Source of the DNA: Campylorhamphus procurvoides
Lineage: Eukaryota > Chordata > Aves > Passeriformes > Dendrocolaptidae
NCBI GenBank assembly: GCA_013396655.1
Contig: WBMV01000787.1
Coordinates: forward strand, 1,397,716 to 1,461,715
Direction of reading: 5' to 3'
Length of the DNA: 64,000 nucleotides
Part shown: piece by piece, positions 46,640 through 56,919 of the stretch
How positions within the stretch are numbered: the first letter of the stretch is position 1
How the letters are laid out: each line of letters opens with the position of its first letter
Notes under the pieces: model-generated
What the model was told of the DNA's origin: nothing
Databases searched by the model: none
Seen by the model: only the letters and a program-made list of their open reading frames with translations
Program-made: the position numbers and the translations under genes

Positions 46640-46755
46640 CATGGAATTATGGAACGGTTTGGGTGGGAAGGGAACCTAAAGACCATCTCCTTCCAACTCC
46701 CTGCCATGGACAGAGAACCTTCCACCAGACCAGGCTGCTCAGAGCCTCCAGACAC
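46640..46755 (-). mobile_element. CR1 LINE 3' end fragment
   Basis: Reverse complement CR1: 'ATGGAATTATGGAACGGTTT', 'CCCTGCCATGGACAGAGAAC' and 'CTTCCACCAGACCAGGCTGC'. Diverged and short. Confidence 0.9.
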
Positions 46756-47534
46756 CCAGCAATTCTGCTCCTCATGGGTCTGGGCTGGTTATTTAGAGCT
46801 GCTTTCCGGGTGATGGATAATGGGAATGTCTTGGAGCTGGCACAGGGCTCCCAACCCTGCGTGATCAGCCTCTGTGGGACCGGGGAAAGGAGTGAGGGGA
46901 GGGAGACAGAGCACTGCCCTTATCTCTCTATTTATCTGCCTGCTTCTCTGGCCGAGGGAAGCCTGATTTAGGTGGCGAGGTTCCACCTTTTTAGATCTGG
47001 ATGAATGAGACTTCAAGGGAGGATTTTATTTCATCTGTATTTCTTTTATTACTTCACCATATCATACCCCTGTCCTTCCCCAGCATTAATCATTCTCGTT
47101 CCTCCTCCAAGATCACTCGTTTTTCTAATTCCCTGATGTCTTTTTTCGGCTGCAGAGCCGAGCACAGTGACTGTAATGCAGATCCAGGGACTTGGTTTTC
47201 CCTGCTCAGCTCTGCCTACTCCTGCCTTTGGTTACAAACACCTTTTACTCCTGCCTTTGGTTACAAAGACCTTCTAATCCTGCCTGTGGTCCCCAGTTCC
47301 TGGTGCTGAGCAGATGGATTTCCAGCAGCTGCCCTTTTTTCCAGTGTGGAGTGTTCTGGGGACACTGCAGGGTCCTGCTGGATCCCTGTTGGACCCCTAC
47401 CCATGGCAAGGGCAATGTGGGGGTGACCCCCATCCCTTTGGAGTTTGATTCCTTGGTTTAAGAAATTTTGGAGCTTGAGCTCAGCTTTGGCAGGTCAGAG
47501 GGATCATGAGCCTGGGGGTGACATCACAGGACAG
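46756..47534. other. unique DNA with short tandem repeat
   Basis: Contains the 29-bp repeat at 47218-47290. The rest is ordinary; no exon recognised. Confidence 0.4.
47218..47290 (+). repeat. 29-bp tandem repeat, about 2.5 units
   Basis: Units start ACTCCTGCCTTTGGTTACAA at 47218 and 47247, and a diverged third begins at 47276 (AATCCTGCCTGTGG). A local tandem duplication of unique DNA. Confidence 0.88.
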
Positions 47535-47802
47535 GAGCCTGGAGGGACAGGACAAAGGGGAATGGCCTCAATCTGAGAGTAGGTTAGATGGGATTTTGGG
47601 AAGGAATTCCTCCCTGGGAGGGTGGGGAGGCCCTGGAATGGATTTCCCAGAGAAGCTGTGGCTGCCCCATCCCTGGAAGTGTCCAAGGTCAGGATGGAGC
47701 AACCTGGGCTGGTGGAAGGTGTCCCTGCCCATGGCAGGGAGTGGAATGAGATGGGATTTAAGGTCCTTTCCAGCCCAAACCGTTCCATGATTCTATTCCA
47801 TG
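47535..47802 (+). mobile_element. CR1 LINE 3' fragment
   Basis: 'GGACAAAGGGGAATGGCCTC', 'GGAATTCCTCCCTGGGAGGG', 'CCCAGAGAAGCTGTGGCTGC', 'GGTGTCCCTGCCCATGGCAG' and 'CCATGATTCTATTCCATGA' at the end. 5'-truncated. Confidence 0.95.
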
Positions 47803-48640
47803 ACATCACAATCCCTGTGCCAGTGGAACCATCAAACATCCCAGATAACTCACGTTGTTCCACCTCAACCAGTGAATCCCCCCCCCAGTCAGAGCCAGCC
47901 CAGGTATTTCCCTGAGCCTCTGAGTCCCAGGGATTGTTTCTTCTTTATATTTCTCTTGCAAAGTGCATGAAAAGCACTATTTTATGTGAAAACAAAGGCT
48001 GTCCCAGCAGGTTTGGATGATGTGGGGAAGGGATGCTGTGAGCCCTGCAGGGATGGCTCTTCCAAGAGCATCACACAGATTGGTTGCCTTGGGAATCCTG
48101 AGCAAAGGGGGTTGTTTTACACCTGTTTTTATCACCACCCACTCAGCCCAGAGCTGAAGATCCCCTGGATGAAAGTGCATCCCTGAAAGCTCCAGCTCCT
48201 TGCCCCCTAATTAGAGTTCAAGGCAGTGATCCAGATCTGAGCCTTCCAAAAAGCCTCCTCAACATCCCCATCTCTAAGTCTGGAACTAAAACCTGTCACC
48301 CCCAAGAACTGTTCCCTTAAACACACACAAAAAAGGGGACACAAAGATGTCCCCGACCTCCTTGTGCATCAGAGAGATGCTGAAACATCTCTTTTTTAAG
48401 AGTTTCCTCCCCCACCCTCCTCATCCTCACCTTGCTTTGCTCTCCTTGTTGTCCCATCACGAGCTGTGCTGTTCTCCCTCCCAGCCAAGCCTTTCCCCCT
48501 TGGAATGATTCTCTTAGGGGATGTTTTTGTGCCCAGAGAAGGTGCCAGACCCCCCGAGGGTGGCAGCCACCCCTGTCCCCGTGCCCCCAGGGTGCCTCTG
48601 GCTCCCCAGGACTCCCCCAGACTCGCAGCTGCCTCGGAGC
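47803..48640. other. unique DNA, no gene seen
   Basis: No feature recognised. Confidence 0.4.
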
Positions 48641-49090
48641 TTCATGCCCTGTAATTTTGCTTCGAGCAATCAGGCTTGAAAAAACCACGTCTTTCCACAG
48701 AGATCTTTGCAGAATGGGAAAAAAATAAATAATATGTTGAGTGGGTGGATTCAGGGGGAAATAAAGGGGTTTATTCTCAGTGCCAGTTAATGCAATTAGA
48801 AAATGGAGAAGAGCTTGGCTAATATCATACAGGGAAAGATAAAATACATTTTATAAAACTCACAATGCTGCAGCTCTTTCTAAATGTCAAAATATTACAT
48901 TTTTTTTGGATGATAAAGATGGAAGAAATAGCTGGGTTTCAATTTCAAGTGCCACATCATATCTCTTCCCCTCTATAATTTTTATTAAAATGTGAATGTT
49001 CCAGGAAGTCATTATGTCGTCTTTATTATGTTTGCAGAGGAAATAAAAAGTTTATTTGAGGAAAGTGCGTTGAAACAAGGTCTGTGTGTG
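48641..49090. promoter_or_regulatory. AT-rich candidate element
   Basis: Repeat-free AT-rich DNA with GTTAATGCAATTAG, GGCTAATATCATAC, GATGATAAAGATGG, ATAATTTTTATTAAAATG and CATTATGTCGTC words. Inferred regulatory element. Confidence 0.33.
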
Positions 49091-50420
49091 TGCCATCCTT
49101 CAGGGAGAGGAGGGTGGGTGGTGGCTCTGCTGCCACCCTGGCACAAAGTGGCACCTTGGCCACCGTGCTGGGGGGTTGTGGCCACCACGTGCTTTTAGGT
49201 GTATATCCAATGTGATCCATGTATTTTCCCAGGGTATATTCATTTATCCAGGGTATCCAACCCCCCTCCAGCACCAGCCTCCCCTCTCCCTTCCTTTAAC
49301 ACCAATTCCCCGCTTCCCCTGTGTGATCACACTCCAGTTTTCCCCCTGGATTTCTCCGGGAGGAGAAGCACAAAAGAGAACGCAAGGCACTGTGATTTTA
49401 ATTTTAAATTTCATTTCCATATTCCTCTTCTTCTGCTGCTGCGCTTTTTTCTTTTCCCCTTTAATGCTTTTGGATCAATTTGTGGATGTCCCTTGAATTT
49501 GATGGGGGGGTTTTATGGGTTTTTTTTTTGCCCAAGGTTTTCAGCTCTGGGTTGTTAACTTTTAAACTCGCCCAGGGCAGGGATGCTCCTTGTGCTGATG
49601 AGACGGATCCTCTCCCACCCAACCAGGTTCCTCTGTGTCCACATCTGCCTCTTCCATCTCCCTCTCCCTGATGGACATGCCAAGACCCAGAGGTCTCCTG
49701 ACAAAGGGGCTCTGGCACTGAGTTCTCAGACTTTCAGCTGGAAGACACAACCTGCCACATTGCTGAGAGAAGCTGAGTCCATCCCAGCTCTTTATTGCAG
49801 GCAGGGTGATGAATTGCCTCAAACCCCCTGGGAACGGGGAGTTTGTCTCCACATCCAGCTCTCCACAAAGGTCTTTTGTGCCAAGGGCACCTTATTAAGC
49901 TCAATTTGGGGGCAGCAGAGGAGATTGAAGGCTGGGGGAGCTCGGCCCGTGGGTGCCTGATGTTCTTTTGAGGCTTGAAAGGCGACGAGTCGATAAATGT
50001 CATGGACATTTAGCACAGATTCATAAAGCCTGAGAGGATGTGGGTGGATTTCCAGCCCCCTGGACCCGAGTAACACTCATTTCAATCCTCTTTGGGCACC
50101 AGAGCAGAGGGCAAATATCAGCCTCCCATCAGAGCCACTCGTGTGCAATTAAAGCAGCCCCTGAACCCTGAGAGGCTCCAATTACTGCAGTCACATCTGG
50201 GCATCTGCCAGCTGGGATTGGAGGGACAGGGAGATCCTGCCATGGGGAAAGGGAGGAGCAGACCCAGCCCACGAGTGTCCTCTTGGAGCTCAGCAATGTG
50301 GGATGAACCTCCAACCTCAGAGGAAGGGCTGGAAATCAAATCCAGGCTGCACAGCCCGGGGAATCCGTGGGGAGTTGGGAGGGAAGCAGGGGAGGCTGAG
50401 CTTGTCTAAGGGTCTGGATA
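49091..50420. other. unique DNA, no gene seen
   Basis: 49385-49530 is AT-rich with poly-T; 49880-50090 has element-like texture. No exon, RNA or transposon recognised. Confidence 0.36.
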
Positions 50421-50783
50421 ATCATGGAATGGGTTGGGTTGGAAGGGGCATTGAAGGTCATCTTATTCCACCCCCTGCCATGGGCAGGGACACCTTCCAC
50501 TAGCCCAGGTGGCTCCAACCTGGCCTTGGGCACTTCCGGGGATGGGGCAGCCACAGCTTCTCTGGGAAATCAATTCCAGGGACTCCCCACCCTCCCAGGG
50601 AGGAATTCCTTCCCAATATCCCATCTAACCCTGCCCTCTGGCAGTGAGAAGCCATTTCCCTTGTCCTGGCACTCCATCCCCGGTCCAAAGTTCCTCTCCA
50701 GCTCTCTTGGAGCCCCTTTGGGCACTGGAAGGTGCTCTGTGATCTCCCTAGAGCTTCCCTTCTCCAGGCTGGACAACTGAGTT
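50421..50783 (-). mobile_element. CR1 LINE 3' fragment (about 360 bp)
   Basis: Reverse complement CR1: 'ATCATGGAATGGGTTGGGTT', 'CCTGCCATGGGCAGGGACAC', 'GCAGCCACAGCTTCTCTGGG', 'CTCCAGCTCTCTTGGAGCCC' and 'CTTCTCCAGGCTGGACAACT'. It shares structure and truncation point with the copy at 61138, so probably the same subfamily. Confidence 0.95.
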
Positions 50784-51751
50784 CCCATATATTGTGTTCT
50801 CTGTGGGAATTGTGTCCTCAGCTTGCAGAGTGGGGTGGGCTTGTGCCTGGTACAATGGGCTGGGGGCTCCAAAAAGGGATGGAAAACACCCTCCAGGCAA
50901 ACAGGAAGAGTCCTGGAATGAGGATTCCAGAGCTGGGCAGCCCAAACCCAGCGTGGGTCCCTCATGGCCTCTTGTGATGGCAATAAAACCTGCTGTGACA
51001 GTGTTTGTGGGCGTGGGCCGTGGTAACTCGAAGGGACAGCTCTGTGCTCCCAAACCACCGTGGCAAGTGCCAAGCCTGCTCCCTGCAATGTTAGCTTTTA
51101 AATTTAATAGCATTTAGAAATCACTCGTGTGTTTCCATGAGATTTACTTGCACTAGTAGAAGCCTGGAGGGATTTTTTTTTATTATTTTTTAATTTTTTT
51201 AATTCAAAGCATTGTCATAAAAGCTTTTGGAAGAAGAGGGTGAAGCAGCGACATTTTCATTCCTTTTCTTTTGGGTAGTTCTTAAATAAAAGTCTTTAAA
51301 CTGGATCATTTTGGAGCAAACTTCCTGATATCCATTAAAGGAACAGAGGCACAGCTGGAGAAGTGACAGGATAAATATCGTGTTATGCGTTCACATAAAT
51401 CTCCCTTTAATAATTCCTGGATTTATCGGCTGCAAGGAGAAGAATTTTCTCTGTGCCCCTGACACTGACACAACCTGTGCTCGCCCTGAAGGGCTCTGGA
51501 GCCAGAGCTGTTCCCAGCCCCCCAGAGGTGGGAAATTAACCCTAATTAACTTTTCTCTGGCACCTCCAGGGTGCAGGAACAGTGTGAAGGGAGGGGGCAC
51601 TGGCCTTGCTTTACAGGAGGGGAAGGTGAGGGGAAGGGCTGGGTAAAGGCACCTCAAATTAAAGGTGAGCATCTATAACCTTATAATTTTATCTAATCTA
51701 TAATCTTATCATCTATAATATTTGTCTCTGGAAGTGTTTTGACAGTTTGGA
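50784..51751. other. unique DNA with AT-rich block at 51070-51440
   Basis: 51070-51440 is AT-rich (GTTAGCTTTTAAATTTAATAGC, poly-T with TTAATTTTTTTAATTC, GTCATAAAAGC) and may be a conserved element. 51538-51553 contains TTAACCCTAATTAAC. No exon recognised. Confidence 0.3.
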
Positions 51752-52062
51752 CAGGGTCAGCCAGCCTGGGAGAGGTTGGTGTCTCTGCCACCTCCAAAAT
51801 CCTTGTTTAATTTGGGAGTGTGTTGGGTCTGGCTGGACACAGTCAGTGCCTGGGCTGGAGCCCAGCAAGGACAGAGCTCCCTGATCCTGCTGGGAAATCC
51901 TTTGGGTTTAGGATGCTCTTAACCCCATCCCTGGAAGTGTCCAAGGCCAGGTTGGATGGGGTTTGGTGCAACCTGGGCTGGTGGAAGGTGTCGCTGCCCT
52001 TGGGAGAAGATCAGCTTTCAGATCCCTCCCAACCCAAACCATTCCATGATTCTGTGATTCCA
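51752..52062 (+). mobile_element. composite retroposon: unknown 171-bp head + CR1 3' tail (copy B)
   Basis: Head 51752-51922 is colinear with copy A at 35796-35966. Tail 51923-52062 is CR1 ('CCCCATCCCTGGAAGTGTCC', ending 'CCATGATTCTGTGATTC'). The head/CR1 junction is at the same base as in copy A. Most of this copy is repeated at 52599-52842 by an assembly-type duplication. Confidence 0.75.
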
Positions 52063-52597
52063 TAAAACAGGAAAGTCCTGAGACTCACTGCAAATATTGT
52101 CAGGTTTCTACTGATGTGCCACGAGCCTTCATCCCTCTGCATCCCTCCCTCCCCACCTCAGTGCTGATAAGCAGAGCTGCCATTCCAGTGAGGAATCACC
52201 CTGAGCACGGGGTAGTTTAAATCTCTAATAGACATATTACCTTGCATTAAGGCTTCATCATCTCCCTCACTGTGGAAGCGCAAAGAGAGCATCCATCACA
52301 ATTAGTGGAACATCCCTAAAGACATAAAAAAGATGGGCGTGAGCGCTGGAGGGAGAAAGGAAGAGCTGTGGGGCTCTGGGAGGGCTCCAGGGCAAATCCC
52401 CTTCCCTGGAAACCTCCAGCCCATGGAAAACCCCCTTCTCTGGCAGTGCTGCCCCAGCGGGTCCCACACAGGATGAGATGTTTCACACGTGTGGGTCCTG
52501 TGGTGTTCCCCACCCTCACAACCCCCCTGGTGTCTTCCACAAAGCCCTGGAGTTCTGCTCTCCTGTGAGGATCTCAGCTTTCATTAAATGAGAATAG
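51819..52597 (+). repeat. 779-bp tandem duplication, left copy
   Basis: Repeated at 52599-53377 with a constant offset of 780 (779 plus one N). The left copy begins inside the composite retroposon (TGTGTTGGGTCTGG) and ends at ATGAGAATAG immediately before the N. Confidence 0.95.
52063..52597. other. unique DNA, no gene seen (left copy)
   Basis: Non-repetitive DNA between the retroposon and the N. 52200-52260 is AT-rich. Its frames recur exactly in the right copy and have no recognisable domain. Confidence 0.4.
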
Positions 52598-52598
52598 N
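52598..52598. other. single N between duplicated copies
   Basis: One undetermined base exactly at the duplication junction. This is typical of two contig ends joined without recognising their overlap. Confidence 0.95.
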
Positions 52599-53377
52599 TG
52601 TGTTGGGTCTGGCTGGACACAGTCAGTGCCTGGGCTGGAGCCCAGCAAGGACAGAGCTCCCTGATCCTGCTGGGAAATCCTTTGGGTTTAGGATGCTCTT
52701 AACCCCATCCCTGGAAGTGTCCAAGGCCAGGTTGGATGGGGTTTGGTGCAACCTGGGCTGGTGGAAGGTGTCGCTGCCCTTGGGAGAAGATCAGCTTTCA
52801 GATCCCTCCCAACCCAAACCATTCCATGATTCTGTGATTCCATAAAACAGGAAAGTCCTGAGACTCCCTGCAAATATGGTCAGGTTTCTACTGAAGTGCC
52901 ATGAGCCTTCATCCCTCTGCATCTCTCCCTCTCCACCTCAGTGCTGATAAGCAGAGCTGCCATTCCAGTGAGGAATCACCCTGAGCACGGGGTAGTTTAA
53001 ATCTCTAATAGACATATTACCTTGCATTAAGGCTTCATCATCTCCCTCACTGTGGAAGCGCAAAGAGAGCATCCATCACAATTAGTGGAACATCCCTAAA
53101 GACATAAAAAAGATGGGCGTGAGCGCTGGAGGGAGAAAGGAAGAGCTGTGGGGCTCTGGGAGGGCTCCAGGGCAAATCCCCTTCCCTGGAAACCTCCAGC
53201 CCATGGAAAACCCCCTTCTCTGGCAGTGCTGCCCCAGCGGGTCCCACACAGGATGAGATGTTTCACACGTGTGGGTCCTGTGGTGTTCCCCACCCTCACA
53301 ACCCCCCTGGTGTCTTCCACAAAGCCCTGGAGTTCTGCTCTCCTGTGAGGATCTCAGCTTTCATTAAATGAGAATAG
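52599..53377 (+). repeat. 779-bp tandem duplication, right copy
   Basis: Matches 51819-52597 throughout except for six substitutions I can see, all within about 75 bases (around 52866-52933 here). It includes a duplicate of the composite repeat tail (CR1 part 52703-52842). Probably two alleles or overlapping contigs, not a real duplication. Confidence 0.93.
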
Positions 53378-53739
53378 TAATCATCGTCATAAAAACTAAC
53401 AGTGAATTTCCAGCCATTGTGATTTCCATTAAAAGCCAGAAATACGACCTGTGTCTCCTCGACCAGGAGGAAAAGCAAATGCAAATCACAGTTTATAATT
53501 GTTATAAAAAGTCTCGCAGCTTTATGGCCAAATTTATTGGGTTTTGAGGGGGAAGAGGAGGCTGATTCTGCTCCTCCACATTCCTCTTTGCATCTGACCC
53601 ATCTGACCCCCTGAGCACCCTCAGCTCTGCCCCCAAACCATCCCAGTGCTACGGGGAGCTGAGAGCAGGACGGGGGTTCTGCTGATTTCTGCAAGGTCAG
53701 ACTTCTCCAGGGCTTCCTAAGCACGAAAAGCTAAAAAAA
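53378..53739. other. unique DNA, possible element, no gene seen
   Basis: 53378-53550 is AT-rich (AGTAATCATCGTCATAAAAAC, ACAGTTTATAATTGTTATAAAAAG, GGCCAAATTTATTGG) and may be a conserved element. Nothing coding recognised. Confidence 0.3.
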
Positions 53740-54092
53740 CCCTAATAAACACAACCCCTAATGACCACAACCACTAATTACCACTACCCCTATTAAGCAA
53801 TGCCCAAGTTACCACTGCCTCTAATTACCTCTACCACAATATAAACATTACCCCTAATAATCACTACGCCTAATTACCACTACAACGAATAGACACCATC
53901 CCTAATAACCACTACTCCAATAACCACTATTGTTAATACTAAAACTCCTGATAACCACTACCTTTAAATTCCACTACCCCTAAAAACCACAACCCAGACT
54001 TACCTCTACCCCTAATAACCACTACCCCTAATCACCACTACCAGAAATGTCCAATACCCCTAAGCCAAACCATAACCCTAACCCTAACCCTG
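53740..54092 (+). repeat. degenerate telomere-like 16-bp array ending in (TAACCC)3
   Basis: About 330 bases of imperfect units close to CCCTAATAACCACTAC (16 bp), almost free of G. Many units keep a CCCTAA core. The array ends in a true telomeric run, three TAACCC units plus T (54073-54091). On the minus strand this reads GTAGTGGTTATTAGGG and TTAGGG repeats. It is an interstitial telomere-like or satellite relic. Confidence 0.85.
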
Positions 54093-54147
54093 GCAGATAT
54101 CAAATTTCTGTATTTTTATCCCTGGTTTACCCTGATGATGCTTCTCC
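53931..54147 (+). repeat. second duplication at an N, left copy
   Basis: Corresponds to 54352-54562, with about ten differences including a 6-base deletion in the right copy. It spans the end of the telomere-like array and the following unique bases to CTTCTCC. Confidence 0.92.
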
Positions 54148-54350
54148 CGATCCCAGGGGGTGTGCTCATGGCAGAGCAGCCTCTGGGAGGCAGCGCCAAG
54201 CCCTGGATGCGAGGCAGGAACGTGGAAGGTTAAGGAGCAGCGAAGGAGAGAACTGTAAGGAAGCTTTTCCAGCAGAGAGGAGTGGGTTTGGAAGAGAAAT
54301 AAGAACCTCTGAGGTGCTTAGGAAAGAAAGGACAACTGGGAAATGGGGGT
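54148..54350. other. unique DNA beside the array, no gene seen
   Basis: GA-rich sequence seen once. If the right copy belongs to the same locus, this segment should lie inside the following gap. No gene recognised. Confidence 0.4.
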
Positions 54351-54351
54351 N
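54351..54351. other. single N between duplicated copies
   Basis: One undetermined base immediately before the repeated stretch 54352-54562, as at 52598. Confidence 0.95.
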
Positions 54352-54562
54352 TGCTAATACCAATCCTCCTGATAACCACTGCCCTTAAATTCCCCTAAAA
54401 ACCACAACCCATACATACCTCTACCCCTAATAACCACTACCCCTAATCACCACTACCAGAAATGTCCAATACCCCTAAGCCAAACCATAACCCTAACCCT
54501 AACCCTGGCAGATATCAAATTTCTGTATTTTTATCCCTGGTTTACCCTGATGATGCTTCTCC
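54352..54562 (+). repeat. second duplication at an N, right copy (telomere-like)
   Basis: Repeats 53931-54147, including the 16-bp-unit array and (TAACCC)3 at 54488-54506. It runs directly into the gap. More diverged from its partner than the 779-bp pair, so it could be an allele or a neighbouring array segment. Confidence 0.9.
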
Positions 54563-55114
54563 NNNNNNNNNNNNNNNNNNNNNNNNNNNNNNNNNNNNNN
54601 NNNNNNNNNNNNNNNNNNNNNNNNNNNNNNNNNNNNNNNNNNNNNNNNNNNNNNNNNNNNNNNNNNNNNNNNNNNNNNNNNNNNNNNNNNNNNNNNNNNN
54701 NNNNNNNNNNNNNNNNNNNNNNNNNNNNNNNNNNNNNNNNNNNNNNNNNNNNNNNNNNNNNNNNNNNNNNNNNNNNNNNNNNNNNNNNNNNNNNNNNNNN
54801 NNNNNNNNNNNNNNNNNNNNNNNNNNNNNNNNNNNNNNNNNNNNNNNNNNNNNNNNNNNNNNNNNNNNNNNNNNNNNNNNNNNNNNNNNNNNNNNNNNNN
54901 NNNNNNNNNNNNNNNNNNNNNNNNNNNNNNNNNNNNNNNNNNNNNNNNNNNNNNNNNNNNNNNNNNNNNNNNNNNNNNNNNNNNNNNNNNNNNNNNNNNN
55001 NNNNNNNNNNNNNNNNNNNNNNNNNNNNNNNNNNNNNNNNNNNNNNNNNNNNNNNNNNNNNNNNNNNNNNNNNNNNNNNNNNNNNNNNNNNNNNNNNNNN
55101 NNNNNNNNNNNNNN
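54563..55114. other. assembly gap of 552 Ns
   Basis: Run of N. The real length and content are unknown. It adjoins the telomere-like array, which suggests unresolved repeat. Long open frames reported across it are artefacts. Confidence 0.99.
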
Positions 55115-56540
55115 CTCATCCCCCCTGGCTCCATCCTCATCCTCCGTGGCTCCTGGCAGCTGCCAGGCAGGTCCTGGGGGATGCTGGTGGAGGGGATGGG
55201 TTTGTGGAGTGGAACTGGGGGGTCTGGAGGCTGCTGAACCCACAGGGACCCTCTCAGAGGAGCCCGTGGCCTTCCCAAGGATCTCTGCCTTCTCCAGCAG
55301 CGGGATGTAGTCCTTGGCTTTTCAAAGAGCAGCTCAAGGAATAAATAACCTTTGTGCTGCTAATTCGGTGTTGGGGGAGGCAGGAACAGGCTTCATCCGC
55401 TCGGGGCTCTGGTATTACAGCCGAGCATGTCATCACGTCCTCGAGGCTTAAATGAATAAAAAGCAATTAAAGTTCCCCAACCTGCTGATCTGTACACGGC
55501 CTCCCCCCCTCCCACCGTCTTTTTGTGAAAGTCTGAGCCATTAAAGAAACTAATTACCTTCTTTTGACGTTTGTAGAGCAGCTGAGGTGGGACATGAATG
55601 GCTGAGCCCCTTGGACTCCGTATCAGCACAGCCAAATTTAAGGGTTTTATTTTTTTCTTGCCAAGGCTTCCCCATCTCACCCACCCGGTGGGGGGAGGAA
55701 GAGCCAGATCCTGATCACACCAGGAGGAATTCAAAATCCATCTCCCAGCCGTGCCAAGCAAAGGCAGGTGAGGATGCTCAGGGGCCAGGCTGGAGCCCCC
55801 CTGCCTGCAGAGGGCACCGGGAGCCCCGGGAAGGCAGAGGGAGCTCCACTCCAGTAAATTTTTAATCAAAGGTGGCATGACTGATGTCCCTGGGTTTGCA
55901 GCGCTCTTTTATCTGTGCTGAAACGCTCCAGGCTGGAAGGATCCCCTCTGCCTGACCTGTATGATTTATACATCTGTACCAAGGCAGCAGCAGAGGTGGG
56001 AAGTGCTGGGAAGGATTCCCGCTGGCTGGAATATCTCAGCCTTGTGCTCCTCCTGCTCCCCCTGGCACCCATTTCCTCCCTTTCCCTCTGATTTGGAACC
56101 CACAGCTCTGCTCTGGTTCGCTTGGCCAAGAAGCCCGTGCAGAGTGAGGGACTGAAGTGTGAGAAATAGCCCATAAAAACATCTCCATTAAGCATTTCAG
56201 GCTTGAAACATTCCTAATTCACTGCATTTCGAAGTTCTCTGTGGTTCTTTCCCGCCCATATTTCCAGGTTAAAGCCAATGTGGATGTTTTTTTCCCACTT
56301 TGAAGAGACAAACCAGGTGTCTTGAGGTCCTCGGTGGCCTCCTGAGCACCCCAGCCCTTGAGTGACACCCCTGGGGCTCTGGATTTTGGTGAGAATCCTT
56401 GGAAAAGCTGGGATGTGCTGAGGCTGGAGCAGTGCTTGGTGCAGTGGGACGTGGAGGTGATCCTCCTCTCCCAAATCTTCCTGAAAACCCCCTCACCCTG
56501 CTTAGTGCTCCCCCAAAATACCTCCTTCCCCCCCGAAACC
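55115..56540. other. unique DNA with CTCF-like site, no gene seen
   Basis: 55330-55560 has element-like texture (GAATAAATAACC, GCTTAAATGAATAAAAAGC, GAAACTAATTACC). No exon, RNA or transposon recognised. Confidence 0.35.
55804..55817 (+). promoter_or_regulatory. CTCF-like site, forward (best match in window)
   Basis: CCTGCAGAGGGCAC matches 13 of 14 positions of CCASYAGRKGGCRS; only position 3 differs. It is followed by CGGGAGCCCCGGG. Confidence 0.5.
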
Positions 56541-56820
56541 TTCATTGTCATTGAATGGTGTTTATTATCTATTACATGAAATATCTCTATGGGTAATATT
56601 CCATGACACATTCCTACAAATAAGAACCATTCTGACTAATATTACATGAACTGTAATGAAAACCAATATATGAAATATTTCTCTCAAACGTGGACACAAA
56701 GCCCAGGGTGTTGTGAGCTCCCCTCCTTCAACACCTCCAGCCAAGGCAGACCAAGAAGGAGCTTCCACTGCCTGTTTTTGCCTTTAAAAGCAGGAATATT
56801 TCTCCTGAGGAGGAGGATGC
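56541..56820. promoter_or_regulatory. AT-rich candidate element upstream of a TATA box
   Basis: 56550-56690 carries reiterated ATTACATGAA/ATATGAAATAT words (TATTACATGAAATATC, AATATTACATGAACTG, CAATATATGAAATATT) in repeat-free DNA. It lies 150-300 bases upstream of the TATA box at 56842. Confidence 0.3.
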
Positions 56821-56841
56821 ACATGGACAGCGTGGGGAGTG

Positions 56842-56850
56842 TATAAATAG
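56842..56850 (+). promoter_or_regulatory. TATA box, possible core promoter
   Basis: TATAAATAG is a strong vertebrate TATA match flanked by G/C-richer sequence. A start site would be expected near 56870-56875 (GCACAATAGC). No annotated gene is recognised; a 48-codon frame starts 70 bases downstream. Confidence 0.35.
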
Positions 56851-56919
56851 CCAGGGCTGAGAGCAGAGCACAATAGCTGTCACTCGACCACAGCAGAACA
56901 GGGACAGGAGCAGCAGCAG

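Noticed and set aside
54462..55344. Very long open frames (up to 282 codons) on both strands
   Set aside because: They are mostly runs of N from the 552-base gap translated as X.
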